From: Capsicum annuum
Lineage: Eukaryota; Streptophyta; Magnoliopsida; Solanales; Solanaceae
Direction: 5' to 3'
Length of the DNA: 64,000 bases
Assembly (NCBI RefSeq): GCF_002878395.1
Contig: NC_061119.1
Coordinates: 16,094,855-16,158,854 of the forward strand
Below the pieces are notes generated by a model. It ran no database searches. It was not told the origin of the DNA and saw only the letters and a list, made by a program, of their open reading frames with translations. This document shows positions 45,888-58,130 of this stretch, one piece after another. Position numbers and translations under genes: made by a program. Each line of letters opens with the position of its first letter. Position 1 is the first letter of the stretch.

Positions 45888-47469
45888 TGATACGCCCAAA
45901 TTACAACTCTCGTTAGAGAGTGTAAGCGGTCGCTGTCAAATATAGAACACAACTGGGTTGGGTGTAAAATTTCATAGGGAATACTATGTTCACTAAGTAT
46001 TGTGGTTGTTTTTAGACTGTTGATCGTAGGTTCCAGAATAAAAGGAGATTTTGATTTATCAATTATATTCAAATTTTTGTCATAGAATGTAATCCAACGG
46101 TAGGATATATTGCTACTAGTAATTTAAAAAGAGAAATTAAACTAGAATTATGGTTACCAAGATGCTTAAGAAGCTAGGGTTGTGAACTATTTTGAATTCC
46201 CAATGAACAATTCTAATTGCAAGAGTAACTGAATTCTATGGTTTACCCATTAGTTTCTCAATCTAAATGTGTAACTTATCCCTTAATTCTTTCAAACTTA
46301 AGGAACATATTAATTATTTAACTATAATCTCACATGGGTTGATCTGGTTAAGGCATCTACCCTCTATCCAAAGATTACAGCCCTTAGAGTTATGTAAACC
46401 CTTTCTTTTCCCAACAAACACTTTTCTATTTGAACAAAAGTTGTTCTTGGGCTCACTTTTCAAGTTTGCAACCAAGAAAAGTCATTAAAATGAAGAAGAG
46501 TTTATGCAATATCAATTAATCATAGGAATCTACTAGATTCAAAACCCAAAATTAGCTTTTCACATCAAGGCTCCCACATCCTTAGTTATGGGAGCTTAGC
46601 CACACATTTTCACCCAAGAAAGAGAAGAAACCATTGTGTTATTCATAAATTAATTCAATGTTTACTTACAAAAGACACAATTGTTGTTCTTCAATCTTTA
46701 ATAAAAAATATGATAAAAGAATCTAGATGCACAAATATCCAATAAATCTTAGAGAAAAACTAAGTAACAATGTATTTTCAGTATGGAAAACCCTAATGAA
46801 ATTAAAGATGGATAAAAGGTCCCCAATAAAACCTAAATTTGGGTATTTATATGTTCCCCTGGTAAAAAGGATTTAAAATTCGAAATTATAGAATCCACAT
46901 CCAAAGTGATGGCCAAAGTGGTGGTCTGTCGCAAGGCTGACGGTCCTCTATTTTGTTCGTCGCTGCTGATCCTGAAGAGTCACTTACTGGATAAGACTAT
47001 CGATCAAAGTGGTGGTCCATCGCAAGACTGATGGTCCATTATTTTGACCGTCACTGATGATCCTTGAGAGTCAAGTTCTAGATATTCTGATGGCTTAAGC
47101 AGAAACGGTCCACCATGTTGGCTATCGCTAAGAATTTTAGGATGCGTGGTTTTGTTTAGCACTAACGGCTAAAGTGGTGGTCTATTGCAAGACTGAAGGT
47201 CCATCACATGGGCCATTGCTGGGTCTTCTTAAGTCACGAACTCTATTTTTATATGACGGTTGAGTTGGTGATCCATTGCATGATTGACAGTCCATCATTT
47301 TTACCATCAGAAGTGTTTTTTTGCTAATTCTCCTAGTCTTTTTCTTCAGCTAGCTCCTTACCCTGAAAAACTAAAAACCAGCATTAAATGCAACCTTAGT
47401 TGCTACAAAACATGCAATTTTCTGAAGAAAAGGATAAAAAGTGCATAGTCAAAAGCCGGAACATCATCA
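45888..47469 (-). mobile_element. Athila 3' LTR (1582 bp)
   Basis: Plus view begins TGATACGCCCAAATTACAAC and ends GGAACATCATCA, giving TG...CA ends in both orientations. No second LTR remains to confirm it. The outer edge is fixed by the interrupted element C LTR; the inner edge is inferred. Confidence 0.7.
46912..47310. repeat. Palindromic modules in the Athila LTR
   Basis: Four to five degenerate units near 46917, 47001, 47105, 47167 and 47257. Each pairs GGCCAAAGTGGTGG-type sequence with CCACCACTTTGGCC-type sequence about 25-30 bases later, with conserved GTC(C/T)(A/G)TCGCAAG between. The same motif recurs at 51080-52270. Confidence 0.8.
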
Positions 47470-49070
47470 CTCTCAACTTAAGATAATTGCTTGTCCTTAA
47501 GCAACTCAACACCAAATTGGAAATATGAACGAGGCAATGACGGGAATTTAATACTTAACCAATTCTCACACAACCATTTACTTGTCTTCCAAATCATATG
47601 GATTAATATATCTGAGTCTATAACTGGCATTGTTTCAAATTCAATTCATCTACACAACATGGATACAAGAATCTACAAATATCAACCAAATTAAGTATAA
47701 CTCAAGTTGCCCTCACAGTCAAGGAGATCCACCACTCAATATATTTTGTGGATACAAATCACAACCCTCTCACTCATCAAAGAAGTTACGACCATATCAC
47801 ATGCACCTATAAGCTTGCCTTTATCATCTAATACCCCCTTATAGCTGAGTTCCAAGATCAAAAAGGTCTTTTCTAGGCTAATAATGAGGAACCAGACTAG
47901 GTCAGGAAGGAAGTTTGGGCAAAAGTGACTAAAAACTACGCTTTAACTCTCTTTGCCTACAAATTCTTCTTACCAAGGCCAATGCTTTGCTAGGTCACTT
48001 AATCTTTTCCCATTTATTCATGCTTTGCCATGATAAACTCCCCGTTTTTACTTCTTTTTTTATATATATTTATGTACACACGCATCAACCATCCTCAACT
48101 TAGGATGATGCCATAAATCAAGGTGCACAATATCTTAACTAGACCAGGGCTAAATGCTTAAATTCAAATTCTAGACCAACTTTCCACTATGTAGTTAACA
48201 ACCCTACAATAGCCACCCTCAACATAGGTGTTTTGCCTAAGTTTAGGCACACATTGCCTATTATTAGGCCAGGGCCAGAGCTTGGATTTAACAACTGAAT
48301 GAGAGTCAACTAGAATGCTTGGTGATGAACAAAAATTAACAAAGGCTTAAAGAAGGGTTCAAAAATGGAACATTATTTTTGGTGCGGTTAATTACTTTGG
48401 CTAAGCGAACTAAAAGCACAAGGTAGCCTGCCATTACTTCTTATCTTATCAACTACAGAACAACATCAATTGAACTAGGCAAGTTCTAGGTACTATACTA
48501 TGTAAGAACTACCATAATTAGTCACACACAGTGGCAACTGAGTCAAACTTATTGCATTGTTCTTAAGATGTACATCTATGTCATGCATAATTAAAGATTA
48601 ATGCCAACTACAAATTCACTAATAGTTGATCACATATCCTAGGATACAAAGGTAAACAGTCAAATGGAAATAGTCTTAGCTTGATGCCAACATCATTCAT
48701 CATCCGTATTTACAACAAGATACTAACACAAACACCACTTTTATTTCATAGACCAACATTAATAATATAACAAGACTTAAAAATAAGAAAAATACAAATC
48801 TGAAGTTAAACCTAGAAAAGAAAGATGTAAACTTAACATGATCCTAGATATGCCTATTCTCTTAGATAGCACAGGGTAGGGGTTCAGAATATCGACCACA
48901 CAACCCCCCATGGTACAAGTACACCACCCCCATAGAAAAACACATGCATTGTCCTCAAAGCATTAAATTTAAAGTACAAAGGAATGGGTATACTTGTATT
49001 GCCTCTTATTTATCTAAGGCATCTATGAAGTATGGAGAGGATACTACGTCCTCAGCTAGTGCAATGTTGT
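47470..49070 (-). other. Athila 3' untranslated region
   Basis: Non-coding stretch between the LTR and the third ORF. It opens with a CAACTTAAG...TTGTCCTTAAGCAACTCA block typical of these elements. No open frame of interest is present. Confidence 0.5.
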
Positions 49071-51022
49071 CCCCTATGGTGGGAGGGGCACTCAATACCT
49101 CCCCCTTCAGAATCGGAGGAATCATTTTTTGGACTGAGCCTGAACTTTGTCCCCTTGCTGCGGCAACACTAGTTGATACTCCTGCTACTTCATCTTCTTT
49201 TTTGTTCTTTCTCTTTTCTTCATCTTTCTTGATTTCTTTTGAGATATCTTCAGGTCATATTGTTCCTGATGCTCTGGTGCCATTACTTCTCTCTTTATCC
49301 TCTTTTCTTGTAGCATACTCATCTATGTGCTGCTTTTATTTATCTTTCATGGGTCTTCTCATAAGACCCAACATACCCTCATAATCATCATTTGCCACTA
49401 AATCTAGGTACAAAATAGTCTACTGTGGTTTCCTTTCCTTTAACTCTGCTATATCAGCCTTTGCCTACTCAAATTTAGCGATGAGCTTTATAAGATCAGG
49501 GAGGGACAGTGCATCTAGCCTTTTGTTGATGCGCTGTTCTATGTTATCCATCCTAGTTTGAATAGTCTGGAATAGATGGATTACCTCAACTACAATTTCA
49601 TCAACAAAAAGATTAAATTCTGACGCCCATTTATCTAACATCTCTGAAACCTCCTTTACGGCTTCATTGATTTTGCAATATTTTTCTGCGTTAACTTGTA
49701 TTCAGCAAAGTTTGCTCCTCCCATAGATTGTGCAGAACTCGACCCTATAGAAGTACTTACAGGCATATACTCTGGTGACATATAAGTGGTGATGGGCAAA
49801 GGCATACCTGTAGGAATTTCTGTAGCATTAGGAGCTGGTGCGGATTGAGTCTGGTAAGCTGGAGGCTTGGTGACACGTATCTCAAACTTTGATTTGTCTT
49901 TTGACTTCTCAATTTCCTATCTATGTGTATCTTGGATTTTACTGTCAACTCCACAAATCAAGGGTACACCGGCCTGTTTGCATAACTTAGTGATTAAGCA
50001 TGGGAACGGCAATGCATTGCTTGTTTTATGTGCCCTCTCAAACATCTCATCCGCAATAATCTAGTTGAAGTCAACTTACAACCCTAAAACCAAGCTTTCT
50101 ACCAATATGGCTCTATGTTTATCTAAGTTTTTGTCAGCTTTTGTTGGCATCAGCCTTAAGCAAACAACATCCCACCAGAACTTAGCCTTGAAGCTAATGG
50201 AATATTTTGCAATACACATCTGTGGATTAGTTAACCAAGAGGGGTTACCATCATCAGTCAATAACAAAGCCACCCAAGGCCTCTAAATAGATGCACTTCT
50301 CAACCTATACTTAAGATCAGGTATAGCAGGTAGCTCCTCGTACTATAGTCCGAGCAACATCCTATTGATTGTACGGACTAAAATATCAATAGTGACTCCT
50401 CGGACAAGTACAAACTCTCTGTTCGGCAAGCTTGCAACTGTCGTCCCCTTTGGATAATCTTTTTACACTAGTGCAAGATAATTGGGAAAGAATTATCTTA
50501 CCTAATTTGGTTGATACACTCCTTTTGACCTGCTCATCCATACTTGTTCATACTTATTAAAACGACGTTCCAACTCAGGATATTCATGTAGGTCCGTTGT
50601 CATAATCTAATGTTCTTATGCGAATGGCCTTTTTGTACCTCTTACTGTGGGTGTCAATCCTTCATAGATTTTCTCTCGTGCTCCCTTCTATATTCTATCT
50701 AATTACCTCTTAAACTTGAGGATCCTTACCCTTGATAAAGTTAGTATCCTCAGATTCAGTATATGCATTAGTTGCTTCCATTTGTTCACCCACATTGGCA
50801 GCCTTAGTTCTACCCTCAACGGTCTTGGGTTGATTTGTAGCAATCGTTGCCCTGTCTGGGCTTGAGTTGGTACATCTTGTACTACTATCACTCTCCTCTT
50901 CTGACTGGGAGAGTATGAGATTTTCCCTTTCACGTTGCCTGGTGTTATATGCAAGTACAGATTCCCCTCTACTCCTTTAGGATCTTTCTCCTCTATTTGG
51001 TGGAAGTTTTTTAGCCATAATG
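49071..51022 (-). pseudogene. Athila third ORF (env position), decayed
   Basis: An ATG at 51020-51022 starts MAKKLPPNRGERS, then RQRERENLILSQSEEESDSS, a charged N-terminus. The middle carries a conserved-looking domain: GNPSWLTNPQMCIAKYSISF, KFWWDVVCLRLMPTKADKNL, then FERAHKTSNALPFPCLITKL at 50280-49990. A Pro/Ser/Thr-rich segment follows (APAPNATEIPTGMPLPITTY). The C-terminus is lysine-rich (KEIKKDEEKRKNKKEDE near 49240). It resembles the plant transposon-associated domain seen elsewhere here. Athila elements often have a third ORF in this position, compared with retroviral env; I see no convincing signal peptide or membrane segment in the degraded frame. Many stops. Confidence 0.65.
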
Positions 51023-51079
51023 CCTAGAAAAGAAGTGAGGAATTAGTTCACAACATAAAAACAGCCTAATAGTGAAAAA

Positions 51080-52270
51080 TCAGACTTGACGACCACACTG
51101 GTGGTCTGTCGGGTAACTAGTGGTCCACCAGGTGGGCTGTCAGGTCCTATCTAGGAGACCTAAAAATTTGGAAAGTTACGATGGTCCAGTGGGTAGTCCG
51201 TCGCAAAGTTGATCGTCCACCACTTTGACCGTCACATCTTAACTAGTGGGTGTCTTTTTTGGGGTTCTTGCGATGGTCCATTTGGTGGTCTGTCACATAA
51301 TTGATAGTCCACCATCTCAACCGCCGCACCCTCTTTTTCAGTTTAGGATTCAATTCGGCATTTTGTCAAACATTTAGCATACAATCCCACTTTTTTAAGC
51401 AAAAATTGACACCAACTTCACATTGATGCACACAATTTTAGACTTTTGAGCATACGGGTTACTTAGAATTCACCCACATAGTGTATATTATCATTTCAAA
51501 CTCAAAAAAAGTGAAATAAAAAAAAGAATACGAGATGGAGTTTTAATCAACAAACCACTCATTTAATTCATGTTTTGCAATTCAAAAAGGGAAGTCATGG
51601 AGTGCTCATACCTTGGTTTTGTAGAACTTTCTCTTTTACTCGCTTGCAAATAATGAAACAAACTTTACTTAAAACTCTATAATTGCTTTCAAGAATGTTT
51701 GAGATGAAGATAAAGAAAAGAGAAAGGATTTGCTTAAATAGAGAAAAAAGAAGTAGATGGAGAGTCTTAGGAAGATCAAATGCCCTTAGATTCTTTGAAT
51801 CCGATTGAATTTGGTCAGTTAAAGAAGTTGAAAAGGGTACAACATAAGTAACCACTCTTTTACCTCTTTAAAATAAATTAGCCAAATACGGGTCATTAAA
51901 TAAATCTCAATTTTAACTCGACCCAACCCAGTGCTAGGGTAATAACGTTGGCTGCTATGACAGTCTGTCAAAAATTCAACGGACTACCATTTTAGCCGTT
52001 TCTCATTGCTATAATATGGTCACTACAACTTATTTTTGATGGACGGTCAACCAAATTTCTGATGGTCCACCACTTTGGCCGTCGCACCATACCAGAACCT
52101 GGGCAACTCAGCTTGATTTTGACGGTCAGTGTGGTGGTCCACCAATTTAGTGACGGTCCACCACTTTGGCTTTCAAATTTCTCTAGTGAATGAATTTTTC
52201 AGATTCTTTGCGACAGTTGAAATGGTGGTACGCCAGGTGACTGGTGGTCCACCAATTCGGCTGCCACTTT
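51080..52270. repeat. LTR-type palindromic modules between Athila pol and ORF3
   Basis: Seven or so units of the same kind as in the LTR, at about 51089, 51179, 51271, 51957, 52038, 52118 and 52210, for example GATGGTCCACCACTTTGGCC-GTCGCACC. They lie in two clusters either side of an AT-rich stretch, in the non-coding spacer upstream of ORF3. Confidence 0.8.
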
Positions 52271-52419
52271 TGTTCTAGTAGCTCAGATTTTCAATCTTTT
52301 TTCCAATTGTATTACTTCTTCCTTTTGCTATATTTTAAATCCTGCACACTTCACAAATACATCAAAAATGCACTAAAACCACAAAATAATTTAACTAATG
52401 CTTTACAACAACACACTGT

Positions 52420-53440
52420 GGGTTGCCTCCCACTAGCGCTTGATTTATCATCTCGGCACAACTCATTATGTTTATTACTCAGACTTTATCGAGTTAGAAA
52501 GTAGCAATACTTTTTATCGAGTCCATTAGACCGATATAAAGTTTCACACGTTGCCCATTTACCTTGAGAGAGATTTCACTGTTTTAGCAAGTATGGCTTT
52601 GATCTCTCAATTTGAAATCTCCACTTGCCCACTAGTCTGTGGGTGTTATGGAGTTGCTACTTTATGTTTCTTGACACCATACTTTGCTAAGGCAGCTCGA
52701 AACATACAATTGCAAAAGTGAGATCCACCATTGTTTATAATGGTGCGTGGCACCCTAAATTGAGAGAAAATATTCCTTTTAAGGAATGCAACTAATCTCT
52801 TCCCTTTGTTGTCATCCAAAGCTATGGCTTCAACCCATTTTGATACATAATCAACAACAAATAGAATGTATTTCATCCCCTCTGAGCTCACGAAGGGACC
52901 TATGGAGTTGATGCCCTAGACGTCTAATAATTCTACCTCGATCATTTTTGTCAAATGCATTTCATAGAGCTTGGAGATTGACCCTTGCCTCTGACATTGG
53001 TCATATCTTCTCACGAACTCTTAAGCATCTTTGAAAAAAGTCGTCCAATAATATTCTCTTTGTAGTGCCTTTATAGAAGTATGGTCACCAGCATGATAAC
53101 CTCAAATCGGGGGCGCATGACATGCTTCCAAGATACTCAGCATATCTACTTCTGGAACACATCTCCTTATGATATTGTCTGCACATCGCCGAAACAAATA
53201 CGGATTGTCCCAAAAATAATATGCCACATCATGGAGAAACTTTTTTCTTTTATGGAAAGAAAGATTCTCCGAAATCTCCTCGCTCACCATATAATTTGCA
53301 AAATCAGCATACCAAGGTATTTTCTCCATAATAGCAACCAAGATTTCTTTATTCAGAAATGCATCATTGATCTCAAATTTATCTCTAGCTACTTGCTCAC
53401 CTTCTAGCCTAGATAGATGATCTGCTACTTGGTTTTCACA
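52420..53440 (-). pseudogene. Athila integrase (internally deleted)
   Basis: Right to left: IPWYADFANYMVSEEISENL, KKFLHDVAYYFWDNPYLFRR, CADNIIRRCVPEVDMLSILE (53341-53110), then MKYILFVVDYVSKWVEAIAL (first catalytic Asp kept) and TIINNGGSHF, in which the second catalytic Asp is Asn. HPQTSGQVEISN (catalytic Glu kept) follows. After about 52575 the reading jumps from KAILAKTVK directly to KVNGQRVKLYIG, the far C-terminus, so the intervening integrase segment has been deleted. GGCAACCCAC near 52420-52430 is a post-pol block common in Athila elements. Confidence 0.85.
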
Positions 53441-55040
53441 ACCCTTTCTATCCTTGACTTAGAAGTCAAATCTTGATGCAGCAACACCCATGTAACCAAC
53501 CTTTGTTTTGCATCTTTTTTTGCTATCAAATATCTCAAGGCTGCGTAATCAATATGGACCACCACCTTGGTTTCTAACAAATAATCCCAGAACTTATCAA
53601 AAGAATAGACTACTGCAAGAAGTTCCTATTCTACGACTGTGTAGTTCTTTTGATCTTTATTCAGCACTTTGATGGCATAGTAGATTGGATGAAACAATTT
53701 TTCCTTCTTTTGCCCCAGCACAACTCCAAGGGAAACATCGCTTGCATCACACATGATCTCAAATGGTTTTGACCAATTCAGTGCAATAATAATGGGAGCA
53801 TCAACCAGCTTCACTTTAAGGCATTCATATGCCTTCAAGCAATCATCATCAAAGGAAAATTTGACTTTCTTTTCCAAAATTTGCGAAGGGGGTCTGCAAT
53901 CCTTGAGAAGTCCTTTATAAATCTCCAATAGAAACCAACATGACCAAGGAAACTACACACCCTCTTCACTGAAATAGTAGGTGAAAGCTTCTCCAAAACC
54001 TTAACTTTAGCTTGATCAACTTCAATCCCCTTTGCTAAAATTTTATGTCCGAGAATAATGCCCTCCTTCACCATGAAGTGGTATTTCTCCCAATTAATCA
54101 CAAGATTGAACTCCTCACACTGCTGCAAGGCCCTACTTAGATTTACCAAACACAACTTAAAAGAATCTCCAACCACCGAAAATCATCCATAAACAGATCC
54201 AAGTTGTCTTCAGCCATATCTGAGAAAATAGATATCACACACCATTGAAAGGCAGTGGGTGCATTACATAATCCAAATGACATCCACTTGAATGCAAAAG
54301 TACCATATGGGAAGGTGAATGTCATTTTATCCTTATTCTCCGGGGCTATAGAAATTTGATTGTAACTAGAATAACCATCCAAGAAACAATACCAACCTCT
54401 TCCCACTAACCAATCAAGCATCTGATCCATGAAAGACATTAGGAAATGGTCTTTCAATGTCCATGAGTTGAGTTTTTTGTAATCCATACACACCCTCCGC
54501 CCAGTAACAGGCCTGAGTGGAATCAAATCGTTCTTCTCATTAGCCACCACTGTCATGCCCCTTTCTTGGGCATGCACTAAACAAGACTTACCCACTTACT
54601 ATCTGAGATGGGGTATACCACTACTGCATATAGACACTTGATAATTTATTTCTTTACCACCTTATTCATAGATGAATTTAGATGATGCTGATGCTCAATA
54701 GTCAAAACTAAATCCCCCTCTAGTTTAATCTTATGTGTACATATACCAGGAGGGATACCGATAATGTCTGCAATAGTCCAACCAATAGCCCTCTTATATC
54801 TCTTAAGAATAGAGATAAGGGTTTCTACCTGTTGGTCACCCAGATCAGCAACAATAATAACAAGTAGTGTATTCCCACTACCTAGGAACACATACCTTAA
54901 ATAATCGGGCAACTCCTTCAGCTCCAAGGTTGGTGGCTCTTTGATAGAAGGCTTAGCAGGTGGATTTGGATGATTTTCAAGTCTAAATACAAATTGTTGG
55001 TTGCATATAAATAAGAACCTATGCCCATTAAGGCACACAC
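53441..55040 (-). pseudogene. Athila reverse transcriptase and RNase H (decayed)
   Basis: Reverse transcriptase: GMTVVANEKNDLIPLRPVTG, RRVCMDYKKLNSWTLKDHF, WYCFLDGYSSYNQISIAPEN and FGLCNAPTAFQWC, then LFMDDF with both catalytic Asp intact near 54185. The connection is ISVKRVCSFLGHVGFYWRFI. RNase H: MCDASDVSLGVVLGQKKEKL, HPIYYAIKVLNKDQKNYTVVE, with further traces to 53450. The wording CMDYKKLN and FMDDF places it in the Athila lineage. Frameshifts lie near 54140-54180 and 53630. Confidence 0.9.
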
Positions 55041-55174
55041 CATCTCCTCATAATCTTCAATACCGTTATGATTAAAATTCATCAATAGAGCAGTTAAAAT
55101 CTATAAAGGAAAATTTTCTTCTATAGGCACTTCCTGCTCCTCCACATAATAAACATCCACAATATAAAATACGC

Positions 55175-55760
55175 TTATATCATTATTTTTTTCATGGACT
55201 GACATACATCAAATCGAGTTACGTCATTATTCGGCTTGAATAGTAGCTCATTTACTCTCAAATCAATAAGTACACTCACGGTTGCGAGGAAAGATCCACC
55301 CAAGATTATGGGCACCTCAAAATTCACCTCATAATCGAGAATGACAAAATCAACTGGAAATATAAAACTGGCCACCTTAACTAATATGTCATATAGAATC
55401 CCCGCGGGCTGCTTCACAGATCTGTTCACCATAACTAATCTCATGTTTATGGGAGTAGGATCCCCCAAACCTAATTTCTTATACACAACAAGCGACATCA
55501 AGTTTATGTTGGCTCCTAAATCACATAGAGCTTTTACAAAATCAAGAGGCCCAATAGTGCATGGGATGGTAAATGCTCCTGGGTCTGCCTTCTTCTGCAC
55601 CAAAGACCTTGTAGAGATAGAACCAAAATGATGGATATTGTCCATCAGCTCATAGCTAACTTTCTGTTTCTTCGTGACAAGGTCTTTCATGAACTTTGCA
55701 TACCCTGACATCTGCACCAATGCTTCCCCTAATAGAAAATTAATCGTCAACTACTTAAGC
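55175..55760 (-). pseudogene. Athila protease region
   Basis: The longest clean frame of the element (191 codons). It reads KFMKDLVTKKQKVSYELMDN, PGAFTIPCTIGPLDFVKALC, then DLGANINLMSLVVYKKLGLG with the active-site Asp, and FVILDYEVNFEVPIILGGSF near the end. Domain order is as expected between gag and reverse transcriptase. Stops lie just beyond both ends. Confidence 0.85.
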
Positions 55761-56613
55761 ATGGCTATAAACTTGCTAAACTTTGAGTCGTCGTCCTTCT
55801 TTTTCAACCAATAGGGAAATAGAGGAGGTGGTTTTAGGAGCATAGTATCCACCACTTTAGTCTTTTTTCCCTTGCTCTTCTCCAACTTATCAATATGCTG
55901 AGGGTTGGATGATATATTATCAATAACTTCATCAAGTTTCTCAAACTCTACTGATAACTTTCTTCATGCTCAATCTTCTCTTGACTCACATCTTCAATCA
56001 CCACTTTACCCACAGACGGGCTTTGTAGTACCTTACCACTCCATATGGTAATTTCCATGCAAGAGCCATTATTTTGAGGGTTCTGAACTGTATCAACTAG
56101 AAATATTTTGCTCTTCCTCTAATTTAATGCTACTGAGAGTATAGTCATTTGCTGCTCCAGATATTTGATAGAGGTAGAGTGTGAGTTTACCAACTGACTC
56201 ATGGTAGACAAGTCACTCTTTATAGTAGTCACCCCAGAGTTGGTAGCCTCAACTCCTTTTAATAATTTCTCCATCATGTCCTCCATGGATATTTTGCAGA
56301 GCTAGTTATAGCATTATCTCTGCTTCCAGGAGGTTAATATAGTCCTCTCCTATCATTCTTGATCTTCCAGTTCCCTTGATATCTATCCATGTAATTAGTT
56401 TTGTCATAATAGTTCCAAACTTGATTTCTTTGGCTATTGCCTCAAAACCCCCTGATTATTTAGATAATTTGCCTTTTCTTCTAAATCAGAGTCATATCTT
56501 CCTAGGGATGTAGCAACTTTCACCTTCTCTATTTTTCCAGACAATAGATGCGTAATCAGTAAATCTATCTATGTCTTCAAATGTACCATGTCATGGTATG
56601 CCAAGGCACAGTA
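55761..56613 (-). pseudogene. Athila gag, C-terminal part (5' truncated)
   Basis: Right to left from the junction: YHDMVHLKT, IDLLITHLLSGK, VATSLGRYDSDLEEKANYLN near 56510-56445. A segment near 56290-56150 parallels the usual ...SVEDMMEKLLKG... region, followed by VDTVQNPQNNGSCMEITI near 56085-56030. This is the nucleocapsid side of Athila gag. The N-terminal half is deleted with the 5' LTR. Confidence 0.7.
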
Positions 56614-57459
56614 GGGGTTGGACCTCAATCAGTTTAAAGAGTGGCATGTCAGTTAGATGATTACCTCCCATAGTTTTAGTTTTAGTCTCAATATAAAACT
56701 CAGTTAAGTTCTATAGAATTAGGACTGTCAGACATAGTCACCCAGTTATCAATACTTCAGTTATCAGTAATCTCAGATATCAATTACTCAGTTATTAACA
56801 TCAGTACTCAATTTTAGTATAAAAGATACATTATATATATGTGTATGCATAGTATGACATGATCAGTGTTTACTGTAGCTTCAGTTATGCATGTACTCTC
56901 ATTCAATTATATTCATATCATTCAGTCAGTTACTGTTCATACATATGAACCAATGTATGTCACCCTACCTTACTTAGCATACCAGTATATTCAAAGTACT
57001 GACGCATACTCTTTTTTTTACGCTATGATATTTATATCATAGGTTCAAACTCACGGGCTCCTGACCATACTTAGCAGCTCAGGCTATCAGAAAAAGTTAC
57101 AGTGGTGAGTCCTCATATTTCAAGGACAAAGTTATTTATTTTAGTATTTCGAGTAGTTCAGTATGTTCAGTAGTCGGAGTTAGTTGGGGACTTGTCCCAT
57201 CAGCTCCACATTCAGATAGTTAGAGGCTTTCGGACTAGACTATTTCGGACAGATATTTATTTTTTAGTATTATTATCAGTGTTCAATATTTGATTTTCAG
57301 ATTATGAACCTTATGTCATCTTCAACCTAATTACTGCATATGTTTTTCAATATTATTATTATTCAGTGCTCATAGTATGTACCACTCATGGGTTAGCTTG
57401 TGGTCCTTTGGGATTATAAGCACTATGGGACATCCAGGGTATAGACACAGGGCATTACA
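56614..57459 (+). mobile_element. Element C, 3' LTR, second part
   Basis: Aligns with 38965-39821 of the 5' LTR, starting GGTTGGACC and ending CAGGGCATTACA at 57459, followed by the duplicated CCTAA. The equivalent of 38071-38964 is missing. Confidence 0.9.
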
Positions 57460-57464
57460 CCTAA

Positions 57465-57700
57465 ACTCTTTCTCAAATACACAGGGAAATGGTTCTTTAA
57501 AGAGGTTCAGCCAACCCTGATGTCTCACTTATTCCACCTATTCAATTATCCCTAGTTGTTCACAAAATCTAGGGTTAAGTACCCTTCTAGACAAAACCTT
57601 TTTTTGCTTTGAACATCTTATTTGTCTCTTTTGTTTACAAGACTTGTTCTTTTTTATGTATTTTACTCAACATAGAAGCACCCCAAGCAAGATGCCTACG
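57465..57700 (-). pseudogene. Transposon-type ORF relic, N-terminal part
   Basis: Right to left: RVLNPRFCEQLGIIE near 57590-57545, then VRHQGWLNLFKEPFPCVFEK and EFR, reaching the target site of element C. Removing C and one CCTAA copy continues the frame as E-K-E-F-R-E-Y-F-Y into 37030. The start codon is not certain; a lysine-rich stretch with a frameshift lies near 57610-57640. Confidence 0.6.
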
Positions 57701-58130
57701 CAAGATTCACATCTCGGTTCCATGAACCTAGCTTATATTTGCATGTTTTTCATATAATCATGTACGATTTTAGTTCCTAGCATAAGGAGTTCAATTTTAT
57801 TCCCTTTAATAATTCAAATCATGTCCCATGAATATAGAAAACTCCAAACTAAGGTCATGCAACACCTGACTCATGTACACATATCATGCTCTACAGTATA
57901 CTCAACTTTCGTGTCTCCTGCTACGCCCTTACTGATTAGTTAAATTTAGACTATGTTATGCATATCCTCAGTTTATACCTCTTGGTGAATCCATGATATT
58001 TATCTTCTATTCATCAGGCTTTACTCAAGTGTCACAGTTCTGTTAGTGTCCATTTATGCTTCAGGTCCTCCTGGTTCAACCCTTCAGTGAGCTCTCTTTG
58101 TGAAAACTGTGTAGTGATCTTTGTATTACT
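57701..58130. other. Unassigned stretch left of element D LTR
   Basis: May include the eroded outer part of the element D 3' LTR. The LTR end visible at 63718 (TGTCATGACCCAAATTGGGG) was not found here, so the boundary is unresolved. Confidence 0.35.

Larger units (their letters stand above)
45888..56613 (-). mobile_element. Athila-type Ty3/Gypsy element nested in the 3' LTR of element C
   Basis: Minus strand. In element order (right to left): gag C-terminus, protease, reverse transcriptase, RNase H, integrase, a third ORF, 3' LTR. The LTR starts exactly at a break in the element C LTR (after CTTAC 45883-45887). At the right end the Athila 5' LTR, primer site and gag N-terminus are missing, and the element C LTR resumes about 894 bp further on. 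A deletion across that junction explains both losses. Confidence 0.85.
37036..57459 (+). mobile_element. Element C: Tekay-like Ty3/Gypsy chromovirus with a nested Athila
   Basis: Complete insertion with both LTR ends and the 5-bp duplication CCTAA. Order is 5' LTR, primer site, gag, protease, reverse transcriptase, RNase H, integrase, chromodomain, polypurine tract, 3' LTR. The chromodomain after integrase identifies a chromovirus. All genes carry stops, and the two LTR starts differ at roughly one base in seven over the stretch compared by eye, so it is old and inactive. The 3' LTR is split by an Athila element at 45888-56613. Confidence 0.9.

Noticed and set aside
48944..49384. Open frame of 146 codons on the plus strand
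   Set aside because: It is antisense to the Athila third ORF, whose minus-strand reading shows a coherent charged C-terminus.
55341..55631. Open frame of 96 codons on the plus strand
   Set aside because: Antisense to the Athila protease region, which has clear motifs on the minus strand.
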